This document shows, one piece after another, positions 35,457-45,104 of a stretch of DNA of 64,000 nt. The notes below the pieces were generated by a model. It was not told the DNA's origin and searched no databases. It saw only the letters and a program-made list of their open reading frames with translations. Location of the stretch: positions 62,001 to 126,000 of the forward strand of contig NZ_RQFW01000022.1 of the NCBI RefSeq assembly GCF_004770145.1, given 5' to 3'. This DNA comes from Leptospira bourretii (GTDB lineage Bacteria > Spirochaetota > Leptospiria > Leptospirales > Leptospiraceae). The number at the start of each line of letters is the position of its first letter. Positions within the stretch are counted from its first letter, which is position 1. A program made the position numbers and the translations under genes.

Positions 35457-36776
35457 TTACCCACGCGGACGTAAATTCCAACTGAAAACAAGAAGGAAGA
35501 TGGCAATCAAAGTGGAAACAAGGATCGCATATAATGCTACGTCCCAAGAGTAGTTTGTGGCAAGGATGGCAAGACCCTTCCCTTGTGCCGTTCTTCCCAA
35601 AGAACCAAATAACCCGATAAAACCTGCGGCTGTCCCCACAGCTTTTTTCGAGGTAAAATCCATACCAGCCACACCTAACAACATCACAGGTGGATAGATA
35701 AAAAGTCCAATGAGTCCAAAAAGTATATAATCAATCCAAATGGATCCGGGAGGGTTCAACAAAATACCTAAAAAAGCGAAGAAAATAGGGATAATACAAA
35801 GTAAACTGACCATCCCCCTTCTCCCATCAAACCGGTCCGATACCCAACCCATGAGAATCGTCGAACCAATCCCTCCAAATTCCAAAATGAGTGTGGAATA
35901 CCCACCACCCAGTAAGTCTGCTCCTTTGGTTTCTTTTAGGTATGTAGGACCCCAATCAATCAAACTATAACGAATGATATAAACAAAAAAATTGATAATC
36001 GCAAATAACCAAATGTATTGATTCGTTAAAACTTGTTCAACAATCAATTGTTTGGTGGTAAGTTCTTTTTCATGGTCTTCTTTTTCTTCCGGTGGATAGT
36101 CATTTCGATAAACTTCAATAGGAGGAAGCCCTTCGGATTGGGGAGTGTCTACAAGTCGAATGTATAAATATACAGATCCAATTAGAGCAATGACTCCTGG
36201 TACAAAGAAAGCATATTGCCATCCAAACTGAGCTGCTGAATGAGAAGCGATCACTCCAACGATCCCGCCTCCAATATTATGTGCAATATTCCAAAATGCA
36301 AACGTAGTACCTCGTTCTCCAACCGAATACCAATGACCAAGAGAACGCCCACATGGTGGCCAACCCATTCCTTGCACAAGACCGTTAGCACCCCATAAAA
36401 AAAGATGAATCCAATAATGATTCGCAAATCCAAATGAAAAATTCAAAATGGCAGTCAGAAACAAACCAACAGCCATAAACTTTTTTGGATTGGACCTATC
36501 GGAGAGTGCTCCCATTAAAAATTTTCCAATCCCATAAGTGATGGCAGTGACTGCGAGGATATCACCTATCTCTGTCTTCGAATAAGATAACGCTTCACCT
36601 ATTTCTTTTGAAACTGGAGAGAAGTTATTTCGAGTTAGGTAATAGGTCGTATAACCAAGAAAAGTCGATTCCAAGACACGAAACCGAAATTTCGGATATA
36701 GGGTTTGGATTTCTTTTTCAGATTTTTTGGGTATGGCCGGAGCAGGAGCGAACCATAGGCGAATGGTTTGTAACAT
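35457..36776 (-). CDS. Organophosphate:phosphate antiporter-like MFS transporter (GlpT/UhpT type)
   Basis: A 439-residue protein with twelve predicted helices. YYLTRNNFSPVSKEIGE and GLVQGMGWPPCGRSLGHWYS are typical of the GlpT/UhpT subfamily; the Arg in helix 1 (YLTRNN) corresponds to a phosphate-binding arginine in GlpT. It probably exchanges a sugar phosphate or glycerol-3-phosphate for Pi. First gene of the leftward operon and divergent from the cysteine synthase gene. Confidence 0.85.
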   Translation of the reverse strand: MLQTIRLWFAPAPAIPKKSEKEIQTLYPKFRFRVLESTFLGYTTYYLTRNNFSPVSKEIGEALSYSKTEIGDILAVTAITYGIGKFLMGALSDRSNPKKFMAVGLFLTAILNFSFGFANHYWIHLFLWGANGLVQGMGWPPCGRSLGHWYSVGERGTTFAFWNIAHNIGGGIVGVIASHSAAQFGWQYAFFVPGVIALIGSVYLYIRLVDTPQSEGLPPIEVYRNDYPPEEKEDHEKELTTKQLIVEQVLTNQYIWLFAIINFFVYIIRYSLIDWGPTYLKETKGADLLGGGYSTLILEFGGIGSTILMGWVSDRFDGRRGMVSLLCIIPIFFAFLGILLNPPGSIWIDYILFGLIGLFIYPPVMLLGVAGMDFTSKKAVGTAAGFIGLFGSLGRTAQGKGLAILATNYSWDVALYAILVSTLIAIFLLVFSWNLRPRG

Positions 36777-36823
36777 AGACTAGGAAGATGAAAGCCTAAA
36801 GAGAAGGAGTCAAGTCGATTCTC

Positions 36824-37798
36824 ATGAAAACAAATATACGAAACGGTTTTATTGATACTGTGGGAAACACCCCACTCATCCGCATCCATTCCCTAAGTGA
36901 AGAAACCGGATGTGAAATTTTAGGCAAGGCAGAGTTTTTAAATCCTGGTGGGTCTGTCAAAGATAGAGCTGCCTTATACATCATCGAAGACGCAGAGAGG
37001 AAGGGACTCTTAAAACCTGGTGGCACCGTTGTGGAAGGGACCGCGGGTAATACCGGAATAGGCCTCACTCATATTTGTAATGCAAAAGGTTACAAATCTG
37101 TCATCGTCATTCCGGAAACACAATCCAAAGAAAAAATTGAAATGCTACGCACGTTAGGTGCTGATGTGACACTAGTCCCTGCGGTCCCTTATTCGGATCC
37201 AGGAAATTATGTACGAGTCTCAGAACGGATTGCCAATGAGACTCCCAATTCCGTTTGGGCCAACCAGTTTGATAACTTAGCCAACAGGAATGCTCACTTC
37301 GAAACAACTGGCCCCGAAATTTGGGAAGAGACCCAAGGGAAAATTGATGTTTGGACCACTTCCCTCGGAACCGGTGGGACCTATGCGGGGACAGGACTTT
37401 TTTTCAAATCCAAAAATCCGAACATCAAATGCATTGTGGCTGACCCGTACGGTTCGGGAATTTATTCCTTTGTCAAAACTGGACAGATCAGCATCGAAGG
37501 ATCTTCCATCACAGAAGGGATTGGCCAAGGTCGGATCACCAAAAATATGGAAGGGATGCCAGCCGATGACGCAATCAGAATCCACGACAAAGAAGCCCTA
37601 AGAATTTTGAATTTGGTTTTAAAAAAAGATGGGTTGTTTATGGGAGGCAGTGTGGGGATCAATTTGGCCGCAGCCTACCAAATTGCCAAAAACCTAGGCC
37701 CGGGACACACCATTGTCACCGTGTTATGTGACAGTGGTGCCAAATACCAATCCAAAATTTACAATGAAGAGTTTTTAGCTTCAAAAGGACTACTTTAA
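36824..37798 (+). CDS. PLP-dependent cysteine synthase
   Basis: A 324-residue fold-type II PLP enzyme. The PLP lysine is in NPGGSVKDRA, the substrate loop is EGTAGNTGIGL (EGTAGN rather than CysK's EPTSGN), and the phosphate loop is GTGGTYAG. It forms cysteine from O-acetylserine or a related activated serine plus sulfide. The variant loop leaves room for a different substrate, such as cystathionine beta-synthase-like chemistry. Confidence 0.88.
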   Translation: MKTNIRNGFIDTVGNTPLIRIHSLSEETGCEILGKAEFLNPGGSVKDRAALYIIEDAERKGLLKPGGTVVEGTAGNTGIGLTHICNAKGYKSVIVIPETQSKEKIEMLRTLGADVTLVPAVPYSDPGNYVRVSERIANETPNSVWANQFDNLANRNAHFETTGPEIWEETQGKIDVWTTSLGTGGTYAGTGLFFKSKNPNIKCIVADPYGSGIYSFVKTGQISIEGSSITEGIGQGRITKNMEGMPADDAIRIHDKEALRILNLVLKKDGLFMGGSVGINLAAAYQIAKNLGPGHTIVTVLCDSGAKYQSKIYNEEFLASKGLL

Positions 37799-37835
37799 AC
37801 CAAACAGAAGTTCGCTTTTAGAACCGATTTAAATG

Positions 37836-37872
37836 AAACTCCTTCTCAAAAGATTTCGGTCTGGAGGAGTTT
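37836..37872. repeat. 8-bp inverted repeat with a nearby direct repeat
   Basis: AAACTCCT (37836-37843) and AGGAGTTT (37865-37872) form a stem with a 21-nt loop. CAAAAGATTTC occurs inside the loop and again immediately after the stem. No U-run follows. Possible leader RNA structure or part of a cysteine synthase transcript end. Confidence 0.3.
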
Positions 37873-38006
37873 TCAAAAGATTTCATCTAACCCAAGGTAC
37901 TTTGGAAAGAAATTATCTCGACTTTATAGATTCCAACATTTAACTTTTCGATAATAAAAAAAGTTGTTAAGGAAATGCGGAACCTATTTCAGATCGGTGT
38001 TATTTT

Positions 38007-41000
38007 ATGAATTTTCTCCAAAAAGTCTTTGTCTACTCAATCGCATTGCCTCTGTTTGCTTGTCAATTTCCAAGCATCAACCGTTCCATTTTGGAGACCT
38101 TTACTACCTTTCGATTTTTACAAGCGAACACATTAACTTACTCCGTTTCTTTTCGTGTAACAGGGCTTTTGGGGTCAGGACTACAGGTTGAAAACAATGG
38201 AGATCTAGTAAATGTAACAGCCAACGAAACCTATACATTCTCAAAAAAGATTTCTTCTGGTTCCTTTTACAATGTAACTGTAAAAACCCCGCCCACTTCT
38301 CCGATCCAAAAATGCATTGTATCTTCCGGTTCAGGGACTGTACTCAACGGCAATATCGAAGGCATTCAAATTGTTTGCGGGGATGCGCTCTATCTCATCA
38401 GCGGAACGGTAACAGGACTTTTGGGAAATGGGTTACAACTCCAAAACATAACAGGTGCAGGAACTGATACGATCAATGTCAATGCTGCAAACTTTTCTTT
38501 TCCGCCACTTCCTGCTGGCGAAACTTACAATTTTAGCATTGTCAGCCAACCCACGAATCCAAGCCAAACTTGTTCGATCACAACACCGGCTATGACTACA
38601 GGGACTATGACGGCCACCCATATAACATCCACCATCAATTGTTCAACCAATTCCTTTGTTGTAAATGCACAAGTAACGGGGATCTTAGGTACTCTCGGTG
38701 TCGGAAATGAACTCAAACTAACATTAGATGGTTCTAATACAATTAACGTAACGACAGATGGAACCTTTGCCTTTCCTGGAACCTATCTAAGTGGAGGAAC
38801 CTTTTCCATCGCCATTGATAATCCTGGAGGAATCATTCCCACAGGTGTTTGTTCTTTGAGTTCTGGAACCATCACAGTTGCCAATGGGATTTATACCATA
38901 CCTGTCAATTGTAGCAATGCCTTTCTCATCAGTGGAACCGTCTCGAGCCCTGGTGGAACCACAACCAGTATCCTCAGTGGTTCAGTTACTTTGGATTTGG
39001 TGAATACTGGTGGGACAGCATTTACGACCCAACAAGTTACAGTCGCATCTGGTGTGACAAACTTTACTTTCCCATCTACCATTCCCGGTGGTTCCGATTA
39101 TGAAATTGTTGTCTCCTTGTCTTCACCTAACCAAGTATGTACGATGACAGCAGGGGCTACCCATTCAGGAACCAATTCTGATCAGGGAGGAGCCGTCGTA
39201 AATTGTAGTTTGCCCACAGCTAATTTTTCTCCTGTGAGTGGATCTGTATTTAATGATGATGGAACAGTCACACTTTCCACTCTGATTCCTGGATCCGAAT
39301 ACCGTTATACGTTAGGAAATGGAGGACAAGTGAATCCCACTTGTTCCACAGGTACCATGACAACCAGCACCGTAACCATCACCGATACAAACCAAGCAGT
39401 TATCAAAGCCATCCATTGCAAAACAGGATGGGTTGAGTCAACAGTTCAAACCTCAACTTACACTTTGAAGGTGACAACGCCAACTCCAAGTTTGGCGACA
39501 GGTTCGTTACTGAATTCAGGAGATACAGTCAGTTTTTCAACTACAACAACAGGTACTACCTGGGTTTGTAAAGAGAGCGCTGCAGGAACCCCTGCCGATC
39601 CAGTTTGCGGCTTGACGGCAAACACTTGTTCTTCGGGAACAGTCGGCAATTATACCTTCCCTACACCTGGTTCTTCTCAAAATGTAAAAGTTCGGATGTG
39701 TAAGGTAAACTATTTGGGAAGCGACATTCTTAGTTTAAATTACCAACCGAATGTTTACACAGTGGGAGGGACAATCAGTTCACTCACCATTCCTTTTGGA
39801 GTGAACACCTTTGTTTTACAAAACAACGCAGGAGATGATTTGATCGTTGCGGGAAATGGTACTTTTACCTTTAATACTGCCATTCCCACTGGGTCCAATT
39901 ATGCCGTCACAGTATTTTCCAACCCACAAAATCCTTGGCAAACTTGCAGTATCACCAGTGGATCAGGTACTGTAGCATCAACAGCAATCACAAATATCGC
40001 GATTGGATGTTCGGTAAATAACTATTCCATGAGTGGAAACATCACAAGTACAGTTCCTTTACCTTCTGGACTGACCGTCACCAATGGAATCGACTCCATC
40101 AATGTTCCCGGTGGTGCCACAACCACTCCTATTTCATTTACAACACCCATTGCCAGTGGAACTGGTTATGATATCTCCATCACCGCCGAACCACCAGGTT
40201 ATGTCTGCGCCATCCAATCAAATTATACTGGAACTGTACTTGGAACAAACATTACGAATGTAGCTGTAAACTGCGTTGTTGGATATCGGTATGGAAATAC
40301 CATCACGGCTAAAAAACCGGCCCCTTTACAAATTCATTATTATCGAGGTCAGGTGAGCACTGCAGCAGGACAAACCACAAGCGGATCTGCGGATGCCACG
40401 GGAACCTCAGCCACGTTTACAAATATTGGAGGGATTACTTTTGATGGAACCAAAGGTTTTATAGTCGATTCTGGAAATCATAAAATTCGAATCTTCGACC
40501 CAACAACAAGTGGAGTGTCATCCCTTGTAGGAAATGGAAGTTCTGGAAATACAGCAGGGTCAGGCGCTGTCAGTGCTTTCAATTTGCCAAGAGGAATCAC
40601 AACCGATGGAACTTATCTTTATGTGACTGAGTTCAATGGAAATCGAATCAAAAGAATTCTGATTAGCTCGGGTTATGCGGAAACATTTGCCGGAGATGAT
40701 TCAACATTATCACCTAGCAATGCAAATGTGGATTCGACAGATCCATTACTTGCAAGGTTTGCCTCTCCTACAGGAATTGTATTCGATGATGAAAAGTTAT
40801 ATATTGCCGATCGAAACAATTCAGCCATCAGAGTGATCAAACTTCGTACGAGAGAAGTATCCACACTGACCAGTGGAGGAGATATCAACCAACCTGAAGG
40901 AATCACTATTTCAGGGGATTATATTTATGTATCCAACCTAGGAACTTTTAACATTACCAAAACTCATAAAGTGACTGGTGCCACCACAATCCTTGCTGGA

Positions 41001-43883
41001 AGTTCCACGGGAGGATTTGTAGATGGAATGGGAGGGAATGCAAGTTTTTTTATGCCACATGGAATCACACATGATGGTATCTTTTTATATGTAGCTGATT
41101 ATGGAAATCATCGAATCAGGCGAATCCACATGACAACTGGTGAAGTCATCACCATTGCAGGTTCTGGTGGCACTGGTCTTATCAATGGAGAAGGAGTGAA
41201 TGCCTCCCTCAATGCACCAATGTACATTTCTAATATTGGAAATGTTTTGGTATTCGGAACGACTCATGCACTTAGGTCTCTCAATCCTTCTGGACTGTTA
41301 GCTTACTATCCTCTAAACGGATCCGTCCAAAACTATTTGAATAACCAAACAATCACGGCTGTGGGAAGCCCTGGATTTGGACTCGGTCGGTTTGGAGAAT
41401 CATCTGGTGCAGCGGCAACATCCAGTGGCAACGCAGGAATAGCACCTTCGCCTTCGGGGTCAACAAACAACATCACTATGTCTGCTTGGTTCAACTGGGA
41501 TGGATCCATTCCTCTCACCGCCAAAATGATCTTCTATAATGGAACGACAAGTTCTGATGGACATGGAATTTTTATTTCCTCTCAAAGCCAACTGGGGATC
41601 TTACGGGGAAGTTTTCCAACCGATGTAGTACCCATTAATGTTTTACCTGGACAATGGACACATGTGGCTATGTCAGTCGACACCAATAATGTGTATCGAG
41701 TGTATATGAATGGGAATTGTGTTTACCAAAAACAATTCGTTACAAACCCACCCACAGGAGATTTTTCGATTGGAGTTGCGGCAATGGCCAACTACTTTCC
41801 AGGAAGGATCGCCGATGTTCGTTATTATGCAAACGTGTTGAATGAAGCAGAAATCAATGACCTTGCTCGCAATGCAGACCCAGGTCTTGTTGGAAATTCT
41901 TATGCCTCGCGTCCGATTGAACTTCTGATGCAGTATGAATTGAATGGGAATTTAAACCCAACTGGACCAATCGGAATTCCCTTAGCACAGTATGGAAGTT
42001 TGACTAACTTTGCGCCAGGGAGAGACAGAAGTACAAACTCTAGCATTAGATTTTATGCAGATAATTCAGGTTATGCGAATGGATCGGAGACAGGTTTGCC
42101 AATGGGGCAACACCCTCGTAGTGTTTGCGTTTGGGTACATCCCGAACGATATCCAGTCAATGCAAACGAAAACTCACCTATTTTTTCTTACGGCACTACT
42201 GGTGGCAATACGGAATTTATCCTTGCCTTATTTAAAAATGCCGGAGGGACCAATCAGATTCGATTTGGAGGTTTGGGAGGTGGTGAAGTATTTACAAATT
42301 ATTCCTTTCCTATCAACCAATGGTCGCATATCTGCGGAACCTTTGACGGTTCTGTTGGAACCATTTATCACAATGGAACGGTGATCGCAGGCCCATCCAT
42401 CATTGGAAGTTCCGTCACAACTACCCCAGGAACGGGTGTCTATGTTGGAAAAATCATGACATTTCCTACTCAGCATTTTGCTGGTAAAATGGCAGATTTA
42501 AGAATTTATTCCAAAGCCCTAGACCCAAAGGAAGTTCGGTTGATTTCTGCACAAATCCCTGTGGGCCTTGTCGCTCGTTTTGATTTTAATAATGGTTTCC
42601 AAGATGTAAGTGGAATGGGGAACCAAGTCACCAATATGGGAGTTGGTCTTTCGACAGATCGTTTCGGAAATGCCTCAAGTGCCATCAGTACCAACGGAAC
42701 CAATTATCTCTCTGTGTCGACCACTGGTACCCAATTACCAGATGCCAAAAAACCAAGGACTGTTTGTGTGCACCACAAATCCCAACTGGCAAATCCCGGA
42801 ACCATTGTTAGTTACGGAATGGCAAGTGTAGATCGACTAACTTCATTGGGCACGGGAGCCTCAGGAAGTAAATATTTATTTGCTGGATATGGAAATGATG
42901 TAGAAGGCCTATATTACAATCATGAAAACGTATGGCACCAACTTTGTGGAGTTTTTTACGGTGCAACTAACGGCGACCTTGCGATGTTATACGATAATGG
43001 AGTTTTACTCCAAACGAATATCAAAAACACTTGGGACACTCTGCCCATAGCTTTTACCATAGGGACAAGAACTGATCTCGCTACTAGTTACACCGGATCC
43101 ATTGATGAAGTTTTAATTTATAACCGGCCTTTGAGTGCTAATGAAATCCAAGCGCTTTCTGGATATGATCCAAGACAGGTTGCTACCTGGTCACCGACAT
43201 TAGGTGTTAGCAGTTTGGTTCTTCACCTAAGTGCTGAAAGTTTGTCAAACCAAACAAATGGAACAAACGTAACTACTTGGCATGACCAAAGTGGAAATGC
43301 TGCTTCATTTTTTAACGGTGCCTCTGCACCGACTTATAACAATACTGGATTCAATGGAAAACCTTCGGTTAATTTTGATGCAGCAAGTTCACAATATCTT
43401 TTTAGAGGTTCTGCATCGGACATTCCATCCAATAGTTCGACCTTCTTTTTGGCCTTTAGTCGAACCAATGCTTTAGATGGCCCATTATTAGAATCTGCAT
43501 CAGGAGGAGTTTCTTATAATCTCCAAAGCAATCGAATTCATATGACAAAACCAAGCAATGGAGATATAGGATATACGAATCCAAGTTTTGGTGGGCTTCT
43601 TACACCTTACTTGGTGGGACTCGAACATTTGGGTGCAACTTCCTTTGGATTTTATTCTAACGTTTTATTTGGCGGAATCACTATCAATACCGCACAAACC
43701 TTTTCACAAAATAATATTTATTTAGGAACCAATGAAACTACTTCCAGTTTTTTCACTGGCCATATCAGTGAAGTTCTGTATTACAAAACAAGTTTGGCAG
43801 CTGCAGGTAGAAACATTGTATTTTGTTACTTATCTCAAAAGTATAATGTTGATTTGGTGAATTTAGGAACCTATTGTGATTGA
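38007..43883 (+). CDS. Giant modular surface lipoprotein (Ig-like, NHL and LamG-type domains)
   Basis: 1958 residues with lipobox LFAC (Cys19). Residues about 42-405 hold four divergent copies of an 85-95-residue beta module (GTVTGLLGNGLQLQN, ending in a Cys-containing strand). Two chitobiase-like beta modules follow (about 406-582), then two more copies of the first module (583-775). NHL-type propeller repeats (777-1090; GITTDGTYLYVTEFNGNRI) come next, then three LamG/ConA-like lectin modules starting near 1093, 1305 and 1517, and a final ConA-like module from 1735. Probably outer-surface, binding glycans or host/environment polymers. No SD is visible at the start. Confidence 0.85.
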   Translation: MNFLQKVFVYSIALPLFACQFPSINRSILETFTTFRFLQANTLTYSVSFRVTGLLGSGLQVENNGDLVNVTANETYTFSKKISSGSFYNVTVKTPPTSPIQKCIVSSGSGTVLNGNIEGIQIVCGDALYLISGTVTGLLGNGLQLQNITGAGTDTINVNAANFSFPPLPAGETYNFSIVSQPTNPSQTCSITTPAMTTGTMTATHITSTINCSTNSFVVNAQVTGILGTLGVGNELKLTLDGSNTINVTTDGTFAFPGTYLSGGTFSIAIDNPGGIIPTGVCSLSSGTITVANGIYTIPVNCSNAFLISGTVSSPGGTTTSILSGSVTLDLVNTGGTAFTTQQVTVASGVTNFTFPSTIPGGSDYEIVVSLSSPNQVCTMTAGATHSGTNSDQGGAVVNCSLPTANFSPVSGSVFNDDGTVTLSTLIPGSEYRYTLGNGGQVNPTCSTGTMTTSTVTITDTNQAVIKAIHCKTGWVESTVQTSTYTLKVTTPTPSLATGSLLNSGDTVSFSTTTTGTTWVCKESAAGTPADPVCGLTANTCSSGTVGNYTFPTPGSSQNVKVRMCKVNYLGSDILSLNYQPNVYTVGGTISSLTIPFGVNTFVLQNNAGDDLIVAGNGTFTFNTAIPTGSNYAVTVFSNPQNPWQTCSITSGSGTVASTAITNIAIGCSVNNYSMSGNITSTVPLPSGLTVTNGIDSINVPGGATTTPISFTTPIASGTGYDISITAEPPGYVCAIQSNYTGTVLGTNITNVAVNCVVGYRYGNTITAKKPAPLQIHYYRGQVSTAAGQTTSGSADATGTSATFTNIGGITFDGTKGFIVDSGNHKIRIFDPTTSGVSSLVGNGSSGNTAGSGAVSAFNLPRGITTDGTYLYVTEFNGNRIKRILISSGYAETFAGDDSTLSPSNANVDSTDPLLARFASPTGIVFDDEKLYIADRNNSAIRVIKLRTREVSTLTSGGDINQPEGITISGDYIYVSNLGTFNITKTHKVTGATTILAGSSTGGFVDGMGGNASFFMPHGITHDGIFLYVADYGNHRIRRIHMTTGEVITIAGSGGTGLINGEGVNASLNAPMYISNIGNVLVFGTTHALRSLNPSGLLAYYPLNGSVQNYLNNQTITAVGSPGFGLGRFGESSGAAATSSGNAGIAPSPSGSTNNITMSAWFNWDGSIPLTAKMIFYNGTTSSDGHGIFISSQSQLGILRGSFPTDVVPINVLPGQWTHVAMSVDTNNVYRVYMNGNCVYQKQFVTNPPTGDFSIGVAAMANYFPGRIADVRYYANVLNEAEINDLARNADPGLVGNSYASRPIELLMQYELNGNLNPTGPIGIPLAQYGSLTNFAPGRDRSTNSSIRFYADNSGYANGSETGLPMGQHPRSVCVWVHPERYPVNANENSPIFSYGTTGGNTEFILALFKNAGGTNQIRFGGLGGGEVFTNYSFPINQWSHICGTFDGSVGTIYHNGTVIAGPSIIGSSVTTTPGTGVYVGKIMTFPTQHFAGKMADLRIYSKALDPKEVRLISAQIPVGLVARFDFNNGFQDVSGMGNQVTNMGVGLSTDRFGNASSAISTNGTNYLSVSTTGTQLPDAKKPRTVCVHHKSQLANPGTIVSYGMASVDRLTSLGTGASGSKYLFAGYGNDVEGLYYNHENVWHQLCGVFYGATNGDLAMLYDNGVLLQTNIKNTWDTLPIAFTIGTRTDLATSYTGSIDEVLIYNRPLSANEIQALSGYDPRQVATWSPTLGVSSLVLHLSAESLSNQTNGTNVTTWHDQSGNAASFFNGASAPTYNNTGFNGKPSVNFDAASSQYLFRGSASDIPSNSSTFFLAFSRTNALDGPLLESASGGVSYNLQSNRIHMTKPSNGDIGYTNPSFGGLLTPYLVGLEHLGATSFGFYSNVLFGGITINTAQTFSQNNIYLGTNETTSSFFTGHISEVLYYKTSLAAAGRNIVFCYLSQKYNVDLVNLGTYCD

Positions 43884-43947
43884 TTTTGATGAATTCTAAT
43901 GAATCTATATTCTAAAATAAAAACATTTTGTTCCTACTTTATCTAAA

Positions 43948-44331
43948 ATGAAGATTCGTTTATCACTGCTATGTTTAATTCTTCTTTCTTTTTTAGCAGA
44001 CTGTTCTTCGGAAAACGAAACCCCGAAAAAAGAGCCACCTCCTCCACCAGCGGTGACTGTTCCCTTTCCTGAAGCTATGTATGTACAAAATGGATGTGTA
44101 TCTTGTCATGGCACTTTGGGGAATGGACGAGGAACAAGAACTCAGTTATTGGGAAACTCTCGAATTCCAAATTTCCAAGATAAATCAACTTATATTTATG
44201 GATCTTCCAAAGAAGCCATAGCCAAAACTATCAAAAACGGAGTTCCCGGAACTTATATGAAAGCATATTCTCATATGCGGAAAACAGAAATAGATGCCGT
44301 GGCCGAATACATTCAAAAAATGCAGAAATAA
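43948..44331 (+). CDS. Lipoprotein c-type cytochrome
   Basis: A 127-residue monohaem protein. Lipobox LADC (Cys19), then a Pro-rich linker (PPPPPA) and a class I cytochrome c domain with CVSCH (50-54); a Met in GTYMKAYSHM is the probable sixth ligand. Periplasmic-side electron carrier of unknown partner. 64 bp after the giant lipoprotein gene; a functional link is not evident. Confidence 0.88.
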   Translation: MKIRLSLLCLILLSFLADCSSENETPKKEPPPPPAVTVPFPEAMYVQNGCVSCHGTLGNGRGTRTQLLGNSRIPNFQDKSTYIYGSSKEAIAKTIKNGVPGTYMKAYSHMRKTEIDAVAEYIQKMQK

Positions 44332-44342
44332 CCTAACGTTTG

Positions 44343-45104
44343 CTATCTGCCTAAATTCATAAATAAAGTAAACATCTCACAAGCAGATGCTGAACCCAAC
44401 TCACAAGAATCACTCAATTCTTCTAGAGCCATTGTTATTTCTTCCGATTTTTTGGTTTTTAATCGGTCGAGAGCACTAAGTTCCAATTCTTTTGCTTTAG
44501 AAATTTGTTCTTCTGGTAGTTGCAACTTCCAAGGCATAGGTCTTGTACTCCAGGACAAACTGTCCAGAAATTGAGCAATGTCTTTTTCTATTTGCGGATA
44601 AACGGACTCATAACAAGTGATTAAAATAGTAAAGCCGAATTTATCTTCGGTAGCTGTGATATAGTGTTGCACAACTGTATCTTCTTTATCTTTAAAACTC
44701 CCGAACATTCCTAAAAATTTATAAACATTATCAGAATTAGGAATTTTCTGTAAGGTAAAACTTTTACGAATATTGGTAACCATACTAAACCGTCTAGACT
44801 CAGCATGAAAGAGAATCGGATGGAGTGGCATTTTGTTTTCGGATTCTTTAAAAAGGATCACAAGAGCTGGAATGATTTCTCTGCCCGATTCTTCTTTTAA
44901 CGGCAAAGTTTTGAAATGGTCAAACTTTGTTGTGATTCCATTGGACCTACGTTCTGTGAGAAACCATTTCGAAGGAAGATCAAACGAAATACAATTGGTT
45001 TGGAAACAAGAGTGCCAATGAGTTAGATTGGTTTCTGCAAAAAGATTTGTTGTCATTAACAAACCAATTGCTACTAATCCAAAAATCCTAAGATTTGGAA
45101 TCAT
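44343..45104 (-). CDS. Exported protein of unknown function
   Basis: A 253-residue protein with a signal peptide (LVAIGLLMTTNLFA). HSCFQTNCISFDLPSKWFL contains two cysteines, and a helical C-terminus has two more in close spacing (SCELGSASACEMF). The middle resembles the PsbP/DUF1795-like sandwich seen in proteins that begin with a 'lPskW' strand, a weak hint. Start overlaps the stop of acetoacetyl-CoA synthetase (ATGA), so translation is coupled. Confidence 0.7.
   Translation of the reverse strand: MIPNLRIFGLVAIGLLMTTNLFAETNLTHWHSCFQTNCISFDLPSKWFLTERRSNGITTKFDHFKTLPLKEESGREIIPALVILFKESENKMPLHPILFHAESRRFSMVTNIRKSFTLQKIPNSDNVYKFLGMFGSFKDKEDTVVQHYITATEDKFGFTILITCYESVYPQIEKDIAQFLDSLSWSTRPMPWKLQLPEEQISKAKELELSALDRLKTKKSEEITMALEELSDSCELGSASACEMFTLFMNLGR

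Noticed and set aside
37836..37872. Inverted repeat as terminator of cysteine synthase
   Set aside because: The loop is 21 nt and no U-run follows; listed only as a repeat.
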